Source of the DNA: Neobacillus cucumis
GTDB taxonomy: Bacteria; Bacillota; Bacilli; Bacillales; Cytobacillaceae
Assembly (NCBI RefSeq): GCF_016908975.1
Contig: NZ_JAFBEX010000019.1
Span: 1-64,000 of the forward strand
Reading direction: 5' to 3'
DNA: 64,000 nucleotides
In this document: piece by piece, positions 15,934 to 23,937 of the stretch
How positions within the stretch are numbered: position 1 is the stretch's first letter
Layout: every line of letters starts with the position of its first letter
Notes under the pieces: model-generated
What the model was told of the DNA's origin: nothing
The model's input: only the letters and a program-made list of their open reading frames with translations
The model's database searches: none
Translations under genes and position numbers: made by a program

Positions 15934-16500
15934 TCATCCCACTTGAATTCCTTTTAAAATCATATCCACAAAGATTTCAGCTACTTCACGATCTGAACAG
16001 GTACCATTTGGATTAAACCATTGATAACTCCAATTTGTTATTCCCAATATTCCAAATGTGATGATGGGAGCATTGATACAAGGACGAAATTCTCCGTTTT
16101 CGATCCCGGCTTTAATTAATGCCTCAATATTTAAGCGAAACTGATTGCGCTTCGAAATGATTAAGGCAGAATGTACTTCATTTAAATTTGACAACTCCCG
16201 GTAAAATATTTTCGCTGCAGATCCACGGGATTTAATATCCGAAATGAGCATGAATACAATTTCGAATAACTTTTCTTTATAGTTCTTTGATGTATCATTA
16301 AAAATCCGCTCTAATTGAATTAGTAATTCATCGATATAACCTCGATGAATATCCATTAACAATTCCTCTTTACTTGAAAAATAATAATAAAATGTCCCCT
16401 TTGTTACTCCAAGGGAATCAACAATATCTTGAATGGATGTTTCACTGAATCCTTTCTTTTCAAATAAGCGGATGCTTTGTTCCGTTATTCTTTCCTTCAC
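15934..16500 (-). CDS. TetR/AcrR family transcriptional regulator
   Basis: This 188-aa repressor has an N-terminal helix-turn-helix, ITEQSIRLFEKKGFSETSIQ followed by DIVDSLGVTKGTFYYYFSSK (residues about 5-45), and an all-helical ligand domain. The HTH and EELLMDIHRGYIDELL resemble regulators of fatty-acid or phenylacetate degradation in Bacillus, but the ligand is not shown by sequence. Twin operators flank the gene: one in its own promoter region (16588) and one downstream (15871) at the front of the eroded acyl-CoA gene remnants. The gene itself looks intact. Confidence 0.9.
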   Translation of the reverse strand: MKERITEQSIRLFEKKGFSETSIQDIVDSLGVTKGTFYYYFSSKEELLMDIHRGYIDELLIQLERIFNDTSKNYKEKLFEIVFMLISDIKSRGSAAKIFYRELSNLNEVHSALIISKRNQFRLNIEALIKAGIENGEFRPCINAPIITFGILGITNWSYQWFNPNGTCSDREVAEIFVDMILKGIQVG

Positions 16501-16587
16501 CTTTATGTCCTCTCATTCTGAAAAATGTTATTGCAATTATACCATATTTTTCTTCACTCCTTTTACAGCATTCTCGATTTTTCAACA

Positions 16588-16605
16588 ATACTAACCAGTT
16601 AGTAT
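16588..16605. promoter_or_regulatory. TetR-type operator, copy 2 (autoregulation)
   Basis: The palindrome ATACTAACCAGTTAGTAT lies about 90 bases upstream of the TetR start codon and is nearly identical to the site at 15871-15888. It is the natural autoregulatory site. Confidence 0.65.
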
Positions 16606-16725
16606 GTTATATGTATAATTATAACTTTAAAACTCAATTACTCAATTTAATTTCTAAATATTCTAAATAATCCTGATGCAAAAAGACCGTTAAAACAATC
16701 ACTTTTTAACAGCCCTCATCATGTA

Positions 16726-16920
16726 TCAATATCTTTTAAACGATCTCTTTTGTTTATTCATTACCTCATACGACTTTTCAATAATATCAGTTAATACGTC
16801 ACTCTTATAAATCCTGCCAAGCTTTAATCCCTGCTGATAATACTCGACAATTTCATCCAGTTTTGAGGAAGTTTCTTTAGAAATTCTTACATTTAATTGA
16901 ATTCTACCGTTATCTGACAT
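16726..16920 (-). CDS. Small ribbon-helix-helix-like protein
   Basis: This 64-aa protein begins MSDNGRIQLNVRISKETSSK, a beta strand with alternating residues followed by a helix, as in Arc/MetJ-type DNA-binding folds. The remaining helix and basic tail (MNKQKRSFKRY) fit a dimeric regulator. AGGAGTG lies 9 bases before the ATG. A weak GTTAAAA/TTTTAAC hairpin with T-run follows at about 16680-16715. No toxin partner is adjacent. The fold assignment rests on pattern only. Confidence 0.6.
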   Translation of the reverse strand: MSDNGRIQLNVRISKETSSKLDEIVEYYQQGLKLGRIYKSDVLTDIIEKSYEVMNKQKRSFKRY

Positions 16921-17115
16921 GGACTGACACTCCTGTTTTTTTTGCTATTCTTTTGCTAGCAGTAATCTATTCATTTGTTATCACTTGCTACTATACTACA
17001 TATTTTGATATTTTTCATTAAAAAATCGGGCTATTTGACAGCCCAACATTTTATTATCTTTTCTACATGAAATGACTATTTTCTACCTATATTAAACTGA
17101 GGAGGCTGCATTTCG

Positions 17116-17997
17116 ATGATATTATCATGCATATTAGGCATTATTCTAACATCACAACCAAATAACTTTACTGATTATTTAGTGATAACAAAGAACCGGA
17201 TACATGTAACAACTATAAAACAAGAGGATTTCTCCTATCCATACTCAGAGTTACCCATAATTGATACAAAAAAGTTTAATCAATTTTTGGATAACCTGGA
17301 CAAACATTTCTCCAGTACGCCTGAAAATGCAAGTATTGGCTCAAACGGTGAGATTGTGGCAGAAAAAATTGGTTCACGGATTCATCGACAATCATTTACA
17401 GAACAATTATATGCTTATTTTTTTTCACACAGATCAAATACATTGGAAATTCCTATGTTACCTGTTTATCCAAAAGTAGATAGTGAATTATTATCAGATA
17501 TCCGTAATATGCGGATTGGTCGTTATGTAACGGTCTTTAATCCTACTAATAAAACACGTACCAATAATATTGATTTGGCCACAAAAGCAATTAATAACTA
17601 TGTTATCTTTCCTGGAGAAACCTTTTCATTTAATAAGGTTGTTGGTAAGAGAACGGCTTCAAAGGGATACTTAAAGGCTCCTGTAATTATTAGGGGAGAA
17701 TTCTCAGAGGATATTGGCGGGGGGATTTGCCAAGTCTCATCCACCCTTTTTAATGCTGTAGATAATGCAGGACTAAAAATAGTCCAAAGATTTTCGCATA
17801 CTAGAAAGGTTCCATATATCCCTCCTGGACGAGATGCCACCGTTAGCTGGTATGGACCCGACTTTGTTTTTAAAAATATCTATAAGGAACCAATCTTAAT
17901 TAGAGCCAAAACACTTGGGCATTTGTTAGTCATCAACCTTTACTCTTCAGAAACGATTGAATATAAACCAAAAAAAGTTCCTATTGCTCCGTATTGA
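17116..17997 (+). CDS. VanW family protein
   Basis: This 293-aa protein has a hydrophobic N-terminus (probable anchor or signal, about residues 1-14) and a C-terminal VanW domain: FNPTNKTRTNNIDLATKAIN, FPGETFSFNKVVGKRT, DIGGGICQVSSTLFNAV (about residues 205-221) and SHTRKVPYIPPGRDATVSW. VanW domains occur beside glycopeptide resistance genes and widely in Firmicutes envelope proteins, with no proven activity. The GAGGAGG ribosome binding site is strong. It is monocistronic and closed by a terminator. Confidence 0.88.
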   Translation: MILSCILGIILTSQPNNFTDYLVITKNRIHVTTIKQEDFSYPYSELPIIDTKKFNQFLDNLDKHFSSTPENASIGSNGEIVAEKIGSRIHRQSFTEQLYAYFFSHRSNTLEIPMLPVYPKVDSELLSDIRNMRIGRYVTVFNPTNKTRTNNIDLATKAINNYVIFPGETFSFNKVVGKRTASKGYLKAPVIIRGEFSEDIGGGICQVSSTLFNAVDNAGLKIVQRFSHTRKVPYIPPGRDATVSWYGPDFVFKNIYKEPILIRAKTLGHLLVINLYSSETIEYKPKKVPIAPY

Positions 17998-18000
17998 AAA

Positions 18001-18026
18001 AAGTCCGCTACATTTAGCGGACTTTT
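18001..18026. terminator. Bidirectional terminator after vanW-like gene
   Basis: AAGTCCGCTA pairs with TAGCGGACTT around CATT, followed by T on the plus strand and preceded by A-rich sequence. It serves the convergent 91-aa gene as well. Confidence 0.8.
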
Positions 18027-18032
18027 CAGTAT

Positions 18033-18308
18033 CTACTGTTTATTATTTAATGCACTTTCCATAAGTTCCTCTGAAAATTCAGTTAAAGCAGTATTGTCCA
18101 TGACATTTAGGTTCGGTAGGCTGGTTTTTTGTGTAAAGCTTTTCATTGCGTTTTGAAAAGGAAGTGCAACATCTCTACGCTTCCCTCTTGTTAACCCAAA
18201 CACTGCAGCACTCAAGGATAGACCTACAAGTGACGCCCATAATGGCATTTTGCTTTTTGGTTTAGGAGTAAACAGTTTGAAAAACGGCTGTTTGGCAATT
18301 TTTTTCAT
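18033..18308 (-). CDS. Small membrane protein, 91 aa, unknown
   Basis: A basic N-terminus (MKKIAKQPFFKLFTPKPKSK) precedes one membrane segment (WASLVGLSLSAAVFGLT, about residues 24-40), then a Lys/Arg patch and a soluble tail ending in an acidic helix. AAGGAGTG lies close before ATG. I do not recognise the family. The single anchor and short tail resemble small Bacillus membrane proteins of unknown role. Confidence 0.7.
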   Translation of the reverse strand: MKKIAKQPFFKLFTPKPKSKMPLWASLVGLSLSAAVFGLTRGKRRDVALPFQNAMKSFTQKTSLPNLNVMDNTALTEFSEELMESALNNKQ

Positions 18309-18511
18309 TTTTTAGCACTCCTTCATCATGAAAATTTTTGTCTCCCCTCTATTTGCTTAATTTGTGCATAACCTTTAAATATATGTAAAGCAAAACCTGT
18401 GTAGATTACTGTTTTTTAACAATCCTTCAAGTGCATTTCATTATTAAGAAATGAACCACCTAACATTTTTTAACATACAATGGCAAAAAAGATAAATTAG
18501 GTGGTGTGTCT

Positions 18512-19222
18512 ATGGGAGGCTTAACTTATTTTGACTTCCTTGCAAAGTTTGGTGTGGGTGGTGCCCATCCAGGTGGGATTCATCTTACCCAAAACATTCT
18601 TTCACAGGAAAATATATCTGAGAAATCTGTTATATTAGATGCAGGTTGTGGCACAGGTCAAACAGCTGCATTCCTTTATCAGCAATACAGAGCTAATGTA
18701 TTTGGAATTGAAATTAACCCTATTATGGTTGAAAAAGCAAAGAGCCGCTTTCAAACACTACAGCTTCCAATTTCTTTAATTCAGGGGTCTATTGAAGAGG
18801 TTCCGTTTGCTGATAATACCTTTGATTTTATTTTATCAGAATCCGTTCTAGCCTTTGTAAATAAACCTAAAGCATTACAAGAATTTTATCGAGTATTAAA
18901 AAAAGGCGGACGTTTACTTGCAAACGAAATGACAATGAACCGGCTTGTTAGTGATCAGGAAGCTGCTGAGATTATGAATTTTTATGCCGTTGACTCGCTA
19001 TTACTAGAGAAAGACTGGGAGAAGTACTTAAAATCTGCTGGGTTCCAAAATATCAAAATTGAAGAACAAAATTTCCCATTAAGCCATGGGAATCAAACAC
19101 CAGAATTCAATTTTTCAACCGACTTTGACCCTGAGCTTTTTCATATTTTAAATGAACATGGAAATATTGTTATTAAATATCAAGATACATTAAGTTATCG
19201 AATAATCACTGCCACAAAATAA
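18512..19222 (+). CDS. Class I SAM-dependent methyltransferase
   Basis: This 236-aa protein has SAM motif I VILDAGCGTGQTAAFL (about residues 40-55), an acidic residue in VFGIEINP, EEVPFADNTFDFILSE, and LQEFYRVLKKGGRLL. The N-terminal FGVGGAHPGGIHLT and C-terminal domain do not identify a substrate. ATG 18512 is chosen because AGGTGG lies 8 bases upstream, whereas the GTG at 18506 is only two bases from it. It is monocistronic with its own terminator. Confidence 0.85.
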   Translation: MGGLTYFDFLAKFGVGGAHPGGIHLTQNILSQENISEKSVILDAGCGTGQTAAFLYQQYRANVFGIEINPIMVEKAKSRFQTLQLPISLIQGSIEEVPFADNTFDFILSESVLAFVNKPKALQEFYRVLKKGGRLLANEMTMNRLVSDQEAAEIMNFYAVDSLLLEKDWEKYLKSAGFQNIKIEEQNFPLSHGNQTPEFNFSTDFDPELFHILNEHGNIVIKYQDTLSYRIITATK

Positions 19223-19229
19223 AATGTAC

Positions 19230-19257
19230 ACCTACTTTTTAAAGGTAGGTTTTTTTA
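19230..19257 (+). terminator. Intrinsic terminator
   Basis: ACCTAC / GTAGGT hairpin with seven T after it, just downstream of the methyltransferase stop. Confidence 0.8.
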
Positions 19258-19339
19258 TATCCCAATGTGCAATTTAAAAAGGTTATGTATATTATTATCC
19301 TTTCGTTAAAAAATAAAAAAGAAGAAAGGATAGGTGACT

Positions 19340-19591
19340 ATGGATAACACATTGGGCTATTTAAAAGAGATATTATCGAATTATACTGATGATCACTCTG
19401 AAGGAAGATTTATATATAAGAAACTGATTGAAGGCGCTTACAAAACTGAAGAGTCCTTTGTACGAAATTTAACTCAAAAAGAAATTCATTTTTTAAATAA
19501 TATATTACCTAAAGAAATAAACCATGCAAAAGAAGTTCAGGATGAAAAAAGAGCATATGAGCTAAATGAAGTTTATGAGCTTTTGATCTAG
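19340..19591 (+). CDS. csgA: CsgA-like sigma-G-dependent spore protein
   Basis: This 83-aa hydrophilic protein begins MDNTLGYLKEILSNY and ends ELNEVYELLI. B. subtilis CsgA, a forespore-expressed small protein, begins MDVTLGYLRE and ends with a matching LNEVYELL, with the same central pattern EI.FLN..LP.EI..A...QD. The assignment is from recall of that family. ATG 19340 is preferred to the GTG at 19334 from alignment and ribosome binding site spacing. A sigma-G promoter was looked for and not clearly seen. It is monocistronic. Confidence 0.65.
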   Translation: MDNTLGYLKEILSNYTDDHSEGRFIYKKLIEGAYKTEESFVRNLTQKEIHFLNNILPKEINHAKEVQDEKRAYELNEVYELLI

Positions 19592-19597
19592 AAAGAG

Positions 19598-19627
19598 AAA
19601 AGATGACAGAACACTCTGTCATCTTTT
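19598..19627 (+). terminator. Intrinsic terminator of csgA-like gene
   Basis: AAAGATGACAGA-ACAC-TCTGTCATCTTT, a 12-bp stem ending in TTTT, seven bases after the stop. Confidence 0.75.
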
Positions 19628-19778
19628 CAGGAAATAATTTATTTTTTGTCTAATTTATTTCCTAGGTAAGCGCATAGTACGACAAAACACGATTACAAAT
19701 CATACTATTTAACGACAAAATATCACAAAGTCCACAAGACCTCCTGCACCCAGTTGACAAAATTTTCTGAATCCTTGT

Positions 19779-20699
19779 CTAGTGAATGTCTCGTTTCTTA
19801 AATCTTCCTCCCCTTACTTCTGCAATATCTGCCACGGCCAAAAAAGCATTTTGGTCATTCTCAGTTACAATTTCTTTTAATTTTGCTTCTTCAAGTCGAT
19901 TAATCACACAAAAAATCACTTTTTTTTCGTCGCCGGAATAGGCACCTTCCCCATTTAAAAAGGTTACTCCGCGTCCTAATCGATCCATGATTGTATTGCC
20001 AATCTGACTTGCATTGTCGCTAATAATCCAAACTGACTTAGATTCATCGAGTCCAGTGATGGTAATATCAATTGTTTTATAGGCAACAAAATACGCAATT
20101 AAAGAGTACATGGCTCGGTCCCACGAAAAAACAAAACCTGCGCTCCCCAAAATGAAGAGATTAAAAAACATAATAATTTCCCCTACAGAAAAGGGTAACT
20201 TATTATTGAAAAGAATGGCGAGGATTTCAGTACCGTCTAAAGAACCCCCATACCGAATGACCAAACCTACCCCAACACCTAATAGGATTCCCCCAAAAAC
20301 TGTTGCTAGCAGTATGTCTTGTGTAAAAGCGGGGACTGGATGAAGGATTGTGGTGGCTATAGATAGAATAACAATTCCATAAAGAGTGGATAATGCGAAG
20401 GTCTTTCCAATTTGTTTGTAGCCTAAAAAAATAAAAGGAATGTTAAATAGAAACAAGAACACACCTAATTTCCACCCTGTTAAGAAGGACAACATAATGG
20501 AAATGCCCGTAATACCGCCATCAATAACCTGATTAGGGACGAGGAAGATTTCAAGTCCGACAGACATTATAACGGCTCCAAGTGTAATTATTAACATCCG
20601 TTGGAAAATCTTTTTCTTGGTCAAACCTTTATGTTGGATCTTTGTCATAATAGCAGCATTCTGCTGGTCAATTGAACTAATTTCTTGTGTTCTTGACAT
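19779..20699 (-). CDS. YitT family membrane protein (DUF161 + DUF2179)
   Basis: This 306-aa protein has about five to six membrane segments (residues about 35-215) with LVPNQVIDGGITGISIMLSF and RYGGSLDGTEILAILF, then a cytosolic DUF2179 domain (about 225-300: GRGVTFLNGEGAYSGDEKKV, then VTENDQNAFLAVADIAEVRG). ATG 20699 is chosen: AAAGGGG lies 7 bases before it. The open frame upstream would add 18 residues lacking a site. The family is widespread in Firmicutes with no proven transport role. It is one of three members in this window. Confidence 0.88.
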   Translation of the reverse strand: MSRTQEISSIDQQNAAIMTKIQHKGLTKKKIFQRMLIITLGAVIMSVGLEIFLVPNQVIDGGITGISIMLSFLTGWKLGVFLFLFNIPFIFLGYKQIGKTFALSTLYGIVILSIATTILHPVPAFTQDILLATVFGGILLGVGVGLVIRYGGSLDGTEILAILFNNKLPFSVGEIIMFFNLFILGSAGFVFSWDRAMYSLIAYFVAYKTIDITITGLDESKSVWIISDNASQIGNTIMDRLGRGVTFLNGEGAYSGDEKKVIFCVINRLEEAKLKEIVTENDQNAFLAVADIAEVRGGRFKKRDIH

Positions 20700-20787
20700 T
20701 ATCTTTCCCCTTTCATGATAAGGTATTAATGATAGTATAATGAATTTTAGCACCTATTTATATTATTATGCCTGATTTTCTTACATC

Positions 20788-20814
20788 AAAAAGAAAACTG
20801 CCTCCTTAAGGCAG
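20788..20814 (-). terminator. Intrinsic terminator of the 47-aa gene
   Basis: CTGCC-TTAAGGA-GGCAG followed by TTTTCTTTTT on the minus strand, eight bases after the stop codon. Confidence 0.8.
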
Positions 20815-20821
20815 TGGGTGG

Positions 20822-20965
20822 TTAGCTTGGATCAACTTCATCATAGGAAAGGGTTGTAACACTGGTATATTCCCCTTCTGTCATTTCCTTCTCAGTAGCA
20901 CTTGCATTTAGTTCTTCTTGATCATCTATTCCCGGTGCGATTATTGGTTCACTTTTCTTTTTCAT
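20822..20965 (-). CDS. Small acidic protein, 47 aa
   Basis: An ATG-initiated frame encodes MKKKSEPIIAPGIDDQEEL and continues to YDEVDPS. AAGGAG lies 10 bases upstream and a good terminator follows, so it has complete gene structure. The product is acidic and probably disordered. It vaguely resembles the short YozQ/DUF4025 group, but I am not sure of this. MITE copy B lies about 84 bases upstream of its start and could affect its promoter. Confidence 0.65.
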   Translation of the reverse strand: MKKKSEPIIAPGIDDQEELNASATEKEMTEGEYTSVTTLSYDEVDPS

Positions 20966-21048
20966 TTAGCATCAACTCCTTGTCGTGAATTATTTTCCCT
21001 ATTTTTTATAATTCTATACTTGACCTTTTTATGATTTCTAAATAAATA

Positions 21049-21232
21049 GGCTCTGATAAATTTGGTTGTTGATCTCCTCTCCAGGCACTCGCTTTCCGCG
21101 GGCGTGCCGGGGAGCCTACTCGGCGCTGGAAGCGCCTTTGGGGTCTCCCCTGCCCCGTACTCCCGCAGGAGTCGAGCGCCTTACGCTCCAATCAACAGCG
21201 TATAAAACACTACAATATTGTTTAACAGGGCC
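21049..21232. mobile_element. MITE copy B (184 bp)
   Basis: The ends are GGCTCTGATAAA and TTTAACAGGGCC, diverged versions of the copy A and C ends, flanked by an exact 9-bp duplication AAATAAATA (21040-21048 and 21233-21241). The GC-rich core (CGCTTTCCGCGGGCGTGCC, CCCCGTACTCCCGCAGGAGT) matches the other copies, and the length equals copy C. It is non-coding. It is the most diverged of the three, probably the oldest insertion. Confidence 0.8.
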
Positions 21233-21279
21233 AAATAAATAAAGAAGCTACTTCATTTGGAAGTAACTTCACTATCTAC

Positions 21280-21770
21280 TTAACAGCTTAGGAGACCCAA
21301 CCATGGCACCAGCCACGTATTTTCAATTTATGATTTCCGATTAGTTATGTTTAATCTAATGGGAAACTTTGAAAATGCAGCTAATGTGTGTTTGTTCCGT
21401 TGAAGGAATTAATTCACATGTGTTTAATGGAATTCAAATTCCTAAAAGAAACAAACCATTATTGGTTCTTATCACCATTTTAGACTACTTATTCCTTCAT
21501 CTGGTTTTTAAGCATCTTGGCAATACATCTTAGGGAAGGTTTCAGTTAAAAACATTGAACAATGTCTTAACTATAAATTCTTAACTACTTCCTTTGATAT
21601 TGATTCTATAAAATCATAGATTTCATTATAAAAGGTGTTTGTTTTGAATTTATGAGTACCCTAAAGAACTTGATCGCTCCACTTCCCAAATGAATAATAA
21701 GGAATAACCTTACTATTACTCGTTCACATAACGGAACGAACACGTATGGTTGAGCCTCCTAAAATGTTAA
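21280..21770. repeat. 491-bp segment bounded by 25-bp imperfect inverted repeats
   Basis: The left end, 21280-21304 (TTAACAGCTTAGGAGACCCA then ACCAT), and the right end, 21746-21770 read on the minus strand (TTAACATTTTAGGAGGCTCA then ACCAT), match at 21 of 25 positions. The interior is AT-rich with no intact frame. On the minus strand a broken frame (YYSFGKWSDQVL, stop, then NTFYNEIYDFIESISKEVV) hints at a decayed gene. I see no target duplication. It may be a degraded insertion element. Confidence 0.4.
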
Positions 21771-21915
21771 CTGATATAGTATCTTTTACATTTTTAGTAT
21801 ATCACGAAATTTTTTGAATAAATAAAAATCTTGTTACAAATATGTGAACTTTTGGAAATTCCTTATTGGTTAAGAACTTATGAATAAGGGAATTTTATCA
21901 ATGATTAAATAAATT

Positions 21916-22099
21916 GGCTGTGTTTAACTTGAATGTTGATTTTCGCTGCAGACGCTCGCTTTCCGCGGGCGTGCCGGGGAGCCTCCTCGACGCTTAATGC
22001 GTCTGCGGGGTCTCCCCTGCCCCGTACTCCCGCAGGAGTCGAGCGCCTTCCGCTCCAATCAACTTGGTAAATAAATCAACAATATCCTTTAACACAGCC
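21916..22099. mobile_element. MITE copy C (184 bp)
   Basis: The ends are GGCTGTGTTTAA and TTTAACACAGCC, flanked by an exact 8-bp duplication AATAAATT (21908-21915 and 22100-22107). The GC-rich core is shared with copies A and B. It is inserted so that its right end is 30 bases from the start codon of the erythromycin-esterase-like gene, inside what should be that gene's promoter region. It has no coding capacity. Confidence 0.88.
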
Positions 22100-22129
22100 A
22101 ATAAATTAAATAGGAAGGATGCAAAGGGC

Positions 22130-23383
22130 ATGATAGATTCCCTAAAAAAATATGCCAAACCTTTTCATTCTATAGAAGACCTTGATCCATTAATCGAGGC
22201 AATTGGTGATGCTAAATATGTTTTATTGGGTGAATCCTCACATGGGACATCTGAGTTTTATACCCTTCGAGCAGAACTTACAAAAAGATTAATCCAAGAA
22301 AAAAATTTTTCCTTTATTGCGGTTGAAGGTGACTGGCCTGCTTGCCAATCGATTAATCGGTATATAAAAGGCCTTTCCCAATCGAATCAGCAGATTCGGG
22401 AAGTACTTGCATCTTTTAATCGTTGGCCTACTTGGATGTGGGCCAACAAGGAAATAATGGATTTAATAGACTGGTTAAAAGAAATTAATTTAAAAACTAA
22501 CCGTCCCGAAAAGGTGGGTTTTTATGGTTTGGATGTTTATAGCTTATGGGAAAGTCTCGATGAAATTATTGGTTTCTTAAGTAAAATGAATTCACCAGAA
22601 CTTGAGGCAGCAAAGAAGGCCTTTGCTTGTTTCGAGCCACATAACCGGAAGAACGAGTCCTATGCCGTTGCTGCTGGATATTTATCGGAAGATTGTATGA
22701 AAGAGGCTCTAGAACTCCTATCTACCATTCAGAAAAACAAATGGAAATTTGAAGATGACCAAGAAAGCAGTCTCAATATGGAAGTCAATGCTCTTGTGAC
22801 AGCACATGCTGAGTACTACTACCGAACGATGGTCAAAAGTGATGCTGATTCATGGAATATTCGAGACCGCCACATGGTCGATGCTTTAAATTCAATTATT
22901 AACTTTTATGGAGAGAACGCCAAGGTCATCATCTGGGAACATAATACCCATGTAGGAGATGCCAGAGCCACGGATATGAAGGATGAAGGTATGGTAAATG
23001 TTGGTCAACTTGTTCGGGAACAATTCGGGGAAGATGAAGTTTTTATTGTTGGTTTTGGAACATACGAAGGCACCGTGATTGCTTCAACCGAATGGGGAGG
23101 AAACGAAGAAATAATGAACGTGCCTTCTGCACAAACAGGCAGCTGGGAATATCTTATGCACCAAGCAGGTCCCATGAATCAATATCTTTTATTCAACGAT
23201 CAAAACCGTCATGAATTTTCCACCACGATAGGCCATAGAGCAATTGGTGTTGTCTACCATCCTGAATACGAGCAGTTTGGTAATTATGTGCCTTCCAATA
23301 TGGGAAAACGGTATGATGGATTTATTTTCGTTGATTGTACCAATGCCTTACATCCGCTGATACTTGAACATGTTTTCATTTAA
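22130..23383 (+). CDS. Erythromycin esterase family protein (Ere/SucE-like fold)
   Basis: This 417-aa cytosolic protein has the family motifs VLLGESSHGTSEFY (about residues 31-44, with the Glu and His of the catalytic centre), FIAVEGDWPAC, VIIWEHNTHVGDAR (second His) and the late GHRAIGVVYHPE. EreA/EreB enzymes open the macrolide lactone. Many chromosomal homologues have unknown natural substrates, so macrolide resistance should not be assumed. ATG 22130 is used. The frame upstream runs into MITE copy C and would be artefactual. No promoter is evident between the MITE and the start. Confidence 0.88.
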   Translation: MIDSLKKYAKPFHSIEDLDPLIEAIGDAKYVLLGESSHGTSEFYTLRAELTKRLIQEKNFSFIAVEGDWPACQSINRYIKGLSQSNQQIREVLASFNRWPTWMWANKEIMDLIDWLKEINLKTNRPEKVGFYGLDVYSLWESLDEIIGFLSKMNSPELEAAKKAFACFEPHNRKNESYAVAAGYLSEDCMKEALELLSTIQKNKWKFEDDQESSLNMEVNALVTAHAEYYYRTMVKSDADSWNIRDRHMVDALNSIINFYGENAKVIIWEHNTHVGDARATDMKDEGMVNVGQLVREQFGEDEVFIVGFGTYEGTVIASTEWGGNEEIMNVPSAQTGSWEYLMHQAGPMNQYLLFNDQNRHEFSTTIGHRAIGVVYHPEYEQFGNYVPSNMGKRYDGFIFVDCTNALHPLILEHVFI

Positions 23384-23407
23384 TTTCTTACACAATTTAA
23401 AAAATAC

Positions 23408-23438
23408 AAAAACCAATCCTACATTAGATTGGTTTTTT
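23408..23438. terminator. Bidirectional terminator
   Basis: AAAAACCAATC pairs with GATTGGTTTTT around an 8-base loop, with T-runs on both strands, between the convergent esterase-like and ymaF-like genes. Confidence 0.85.
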
Positions 23439-23445
23439 GTAGTCG

Positions 23446-23793
23446 TTATTTTGTACCTGGTGCTGGGTGGTCCACCCCCTTCACATGATGACTATGTCCA
23501 TTATCCTCCGTTGTATGGAAGTCATAATAATGGACATGCATTCCATTTCCTACAGGAATAGCCGGACCGGAATAAGCTTGATAATGGTGGGTATGACCAT
23601 CCTCGAAGAGAACATATCCCTCCGTATAATGAATATGACCGCCGTCTTGAGTTGGAATTGGTGGTGATGTTATATCCAAACATTGATGTACATGACCTGA
23701 ACTAACTCCCGTATAATCTACCGAACCATGATTATGATGCGGAACAAAACCTTGGACAAAATCATCCTTACCTGTATTTCTAATCTTAACCAC
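23446..23793 (-). CDS. ymaF: YmaF family His-rich protein
   Basis: This 115-aa protein contains 17 His, mostly as regularly spaced pairs (PHHNHG, GHVHQ, GHIHY, GHTHHY, MHVHYY, GHSHHV) in a repeat of about 20 residues, the pattern of the YmaF family. Metal binding is likely from composition but not proven. No signal peptide is seen. The GTG start at 23793 has only a weak ribosome binding site. It is monocistronic and shares a terminator with the convergent gene. Confidence 0.8.
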   Translation of the reverse strand: MVKIRNTGKDDFVQGFVPHHNHGSVDYTGVSSGHVHQCLDITSPPIPTQDGGHIHYTEGYVLFEDGHTHHYQAYSGPAIPVGNGMHVHYYDFHTTEDNGHSHHVKGVDHPAPGTK

Positions 23794-23937
23794 CCCGTTA
23801 AAGAAATATTAACGTTACAACTATATGCAGCCAACTATTAAAATAGAAAACAGGTAAAAAAATTTTGCGATTCATTTAAAGGAGGAGTAAATTTTAGGAA
23901 AAAAACCAAAACCAACATATTGGAAGTAAATCTTCTA

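Noticed and set aside
23879..23935. Strong ribosome binding site (AAAGGAGGAG) followed by a short frame GKKPKPTYWK
   Set aside because: No ATG, GTG or TTG at a suitable distance, so translation is unlikely. At most it is the relic of a small gene.
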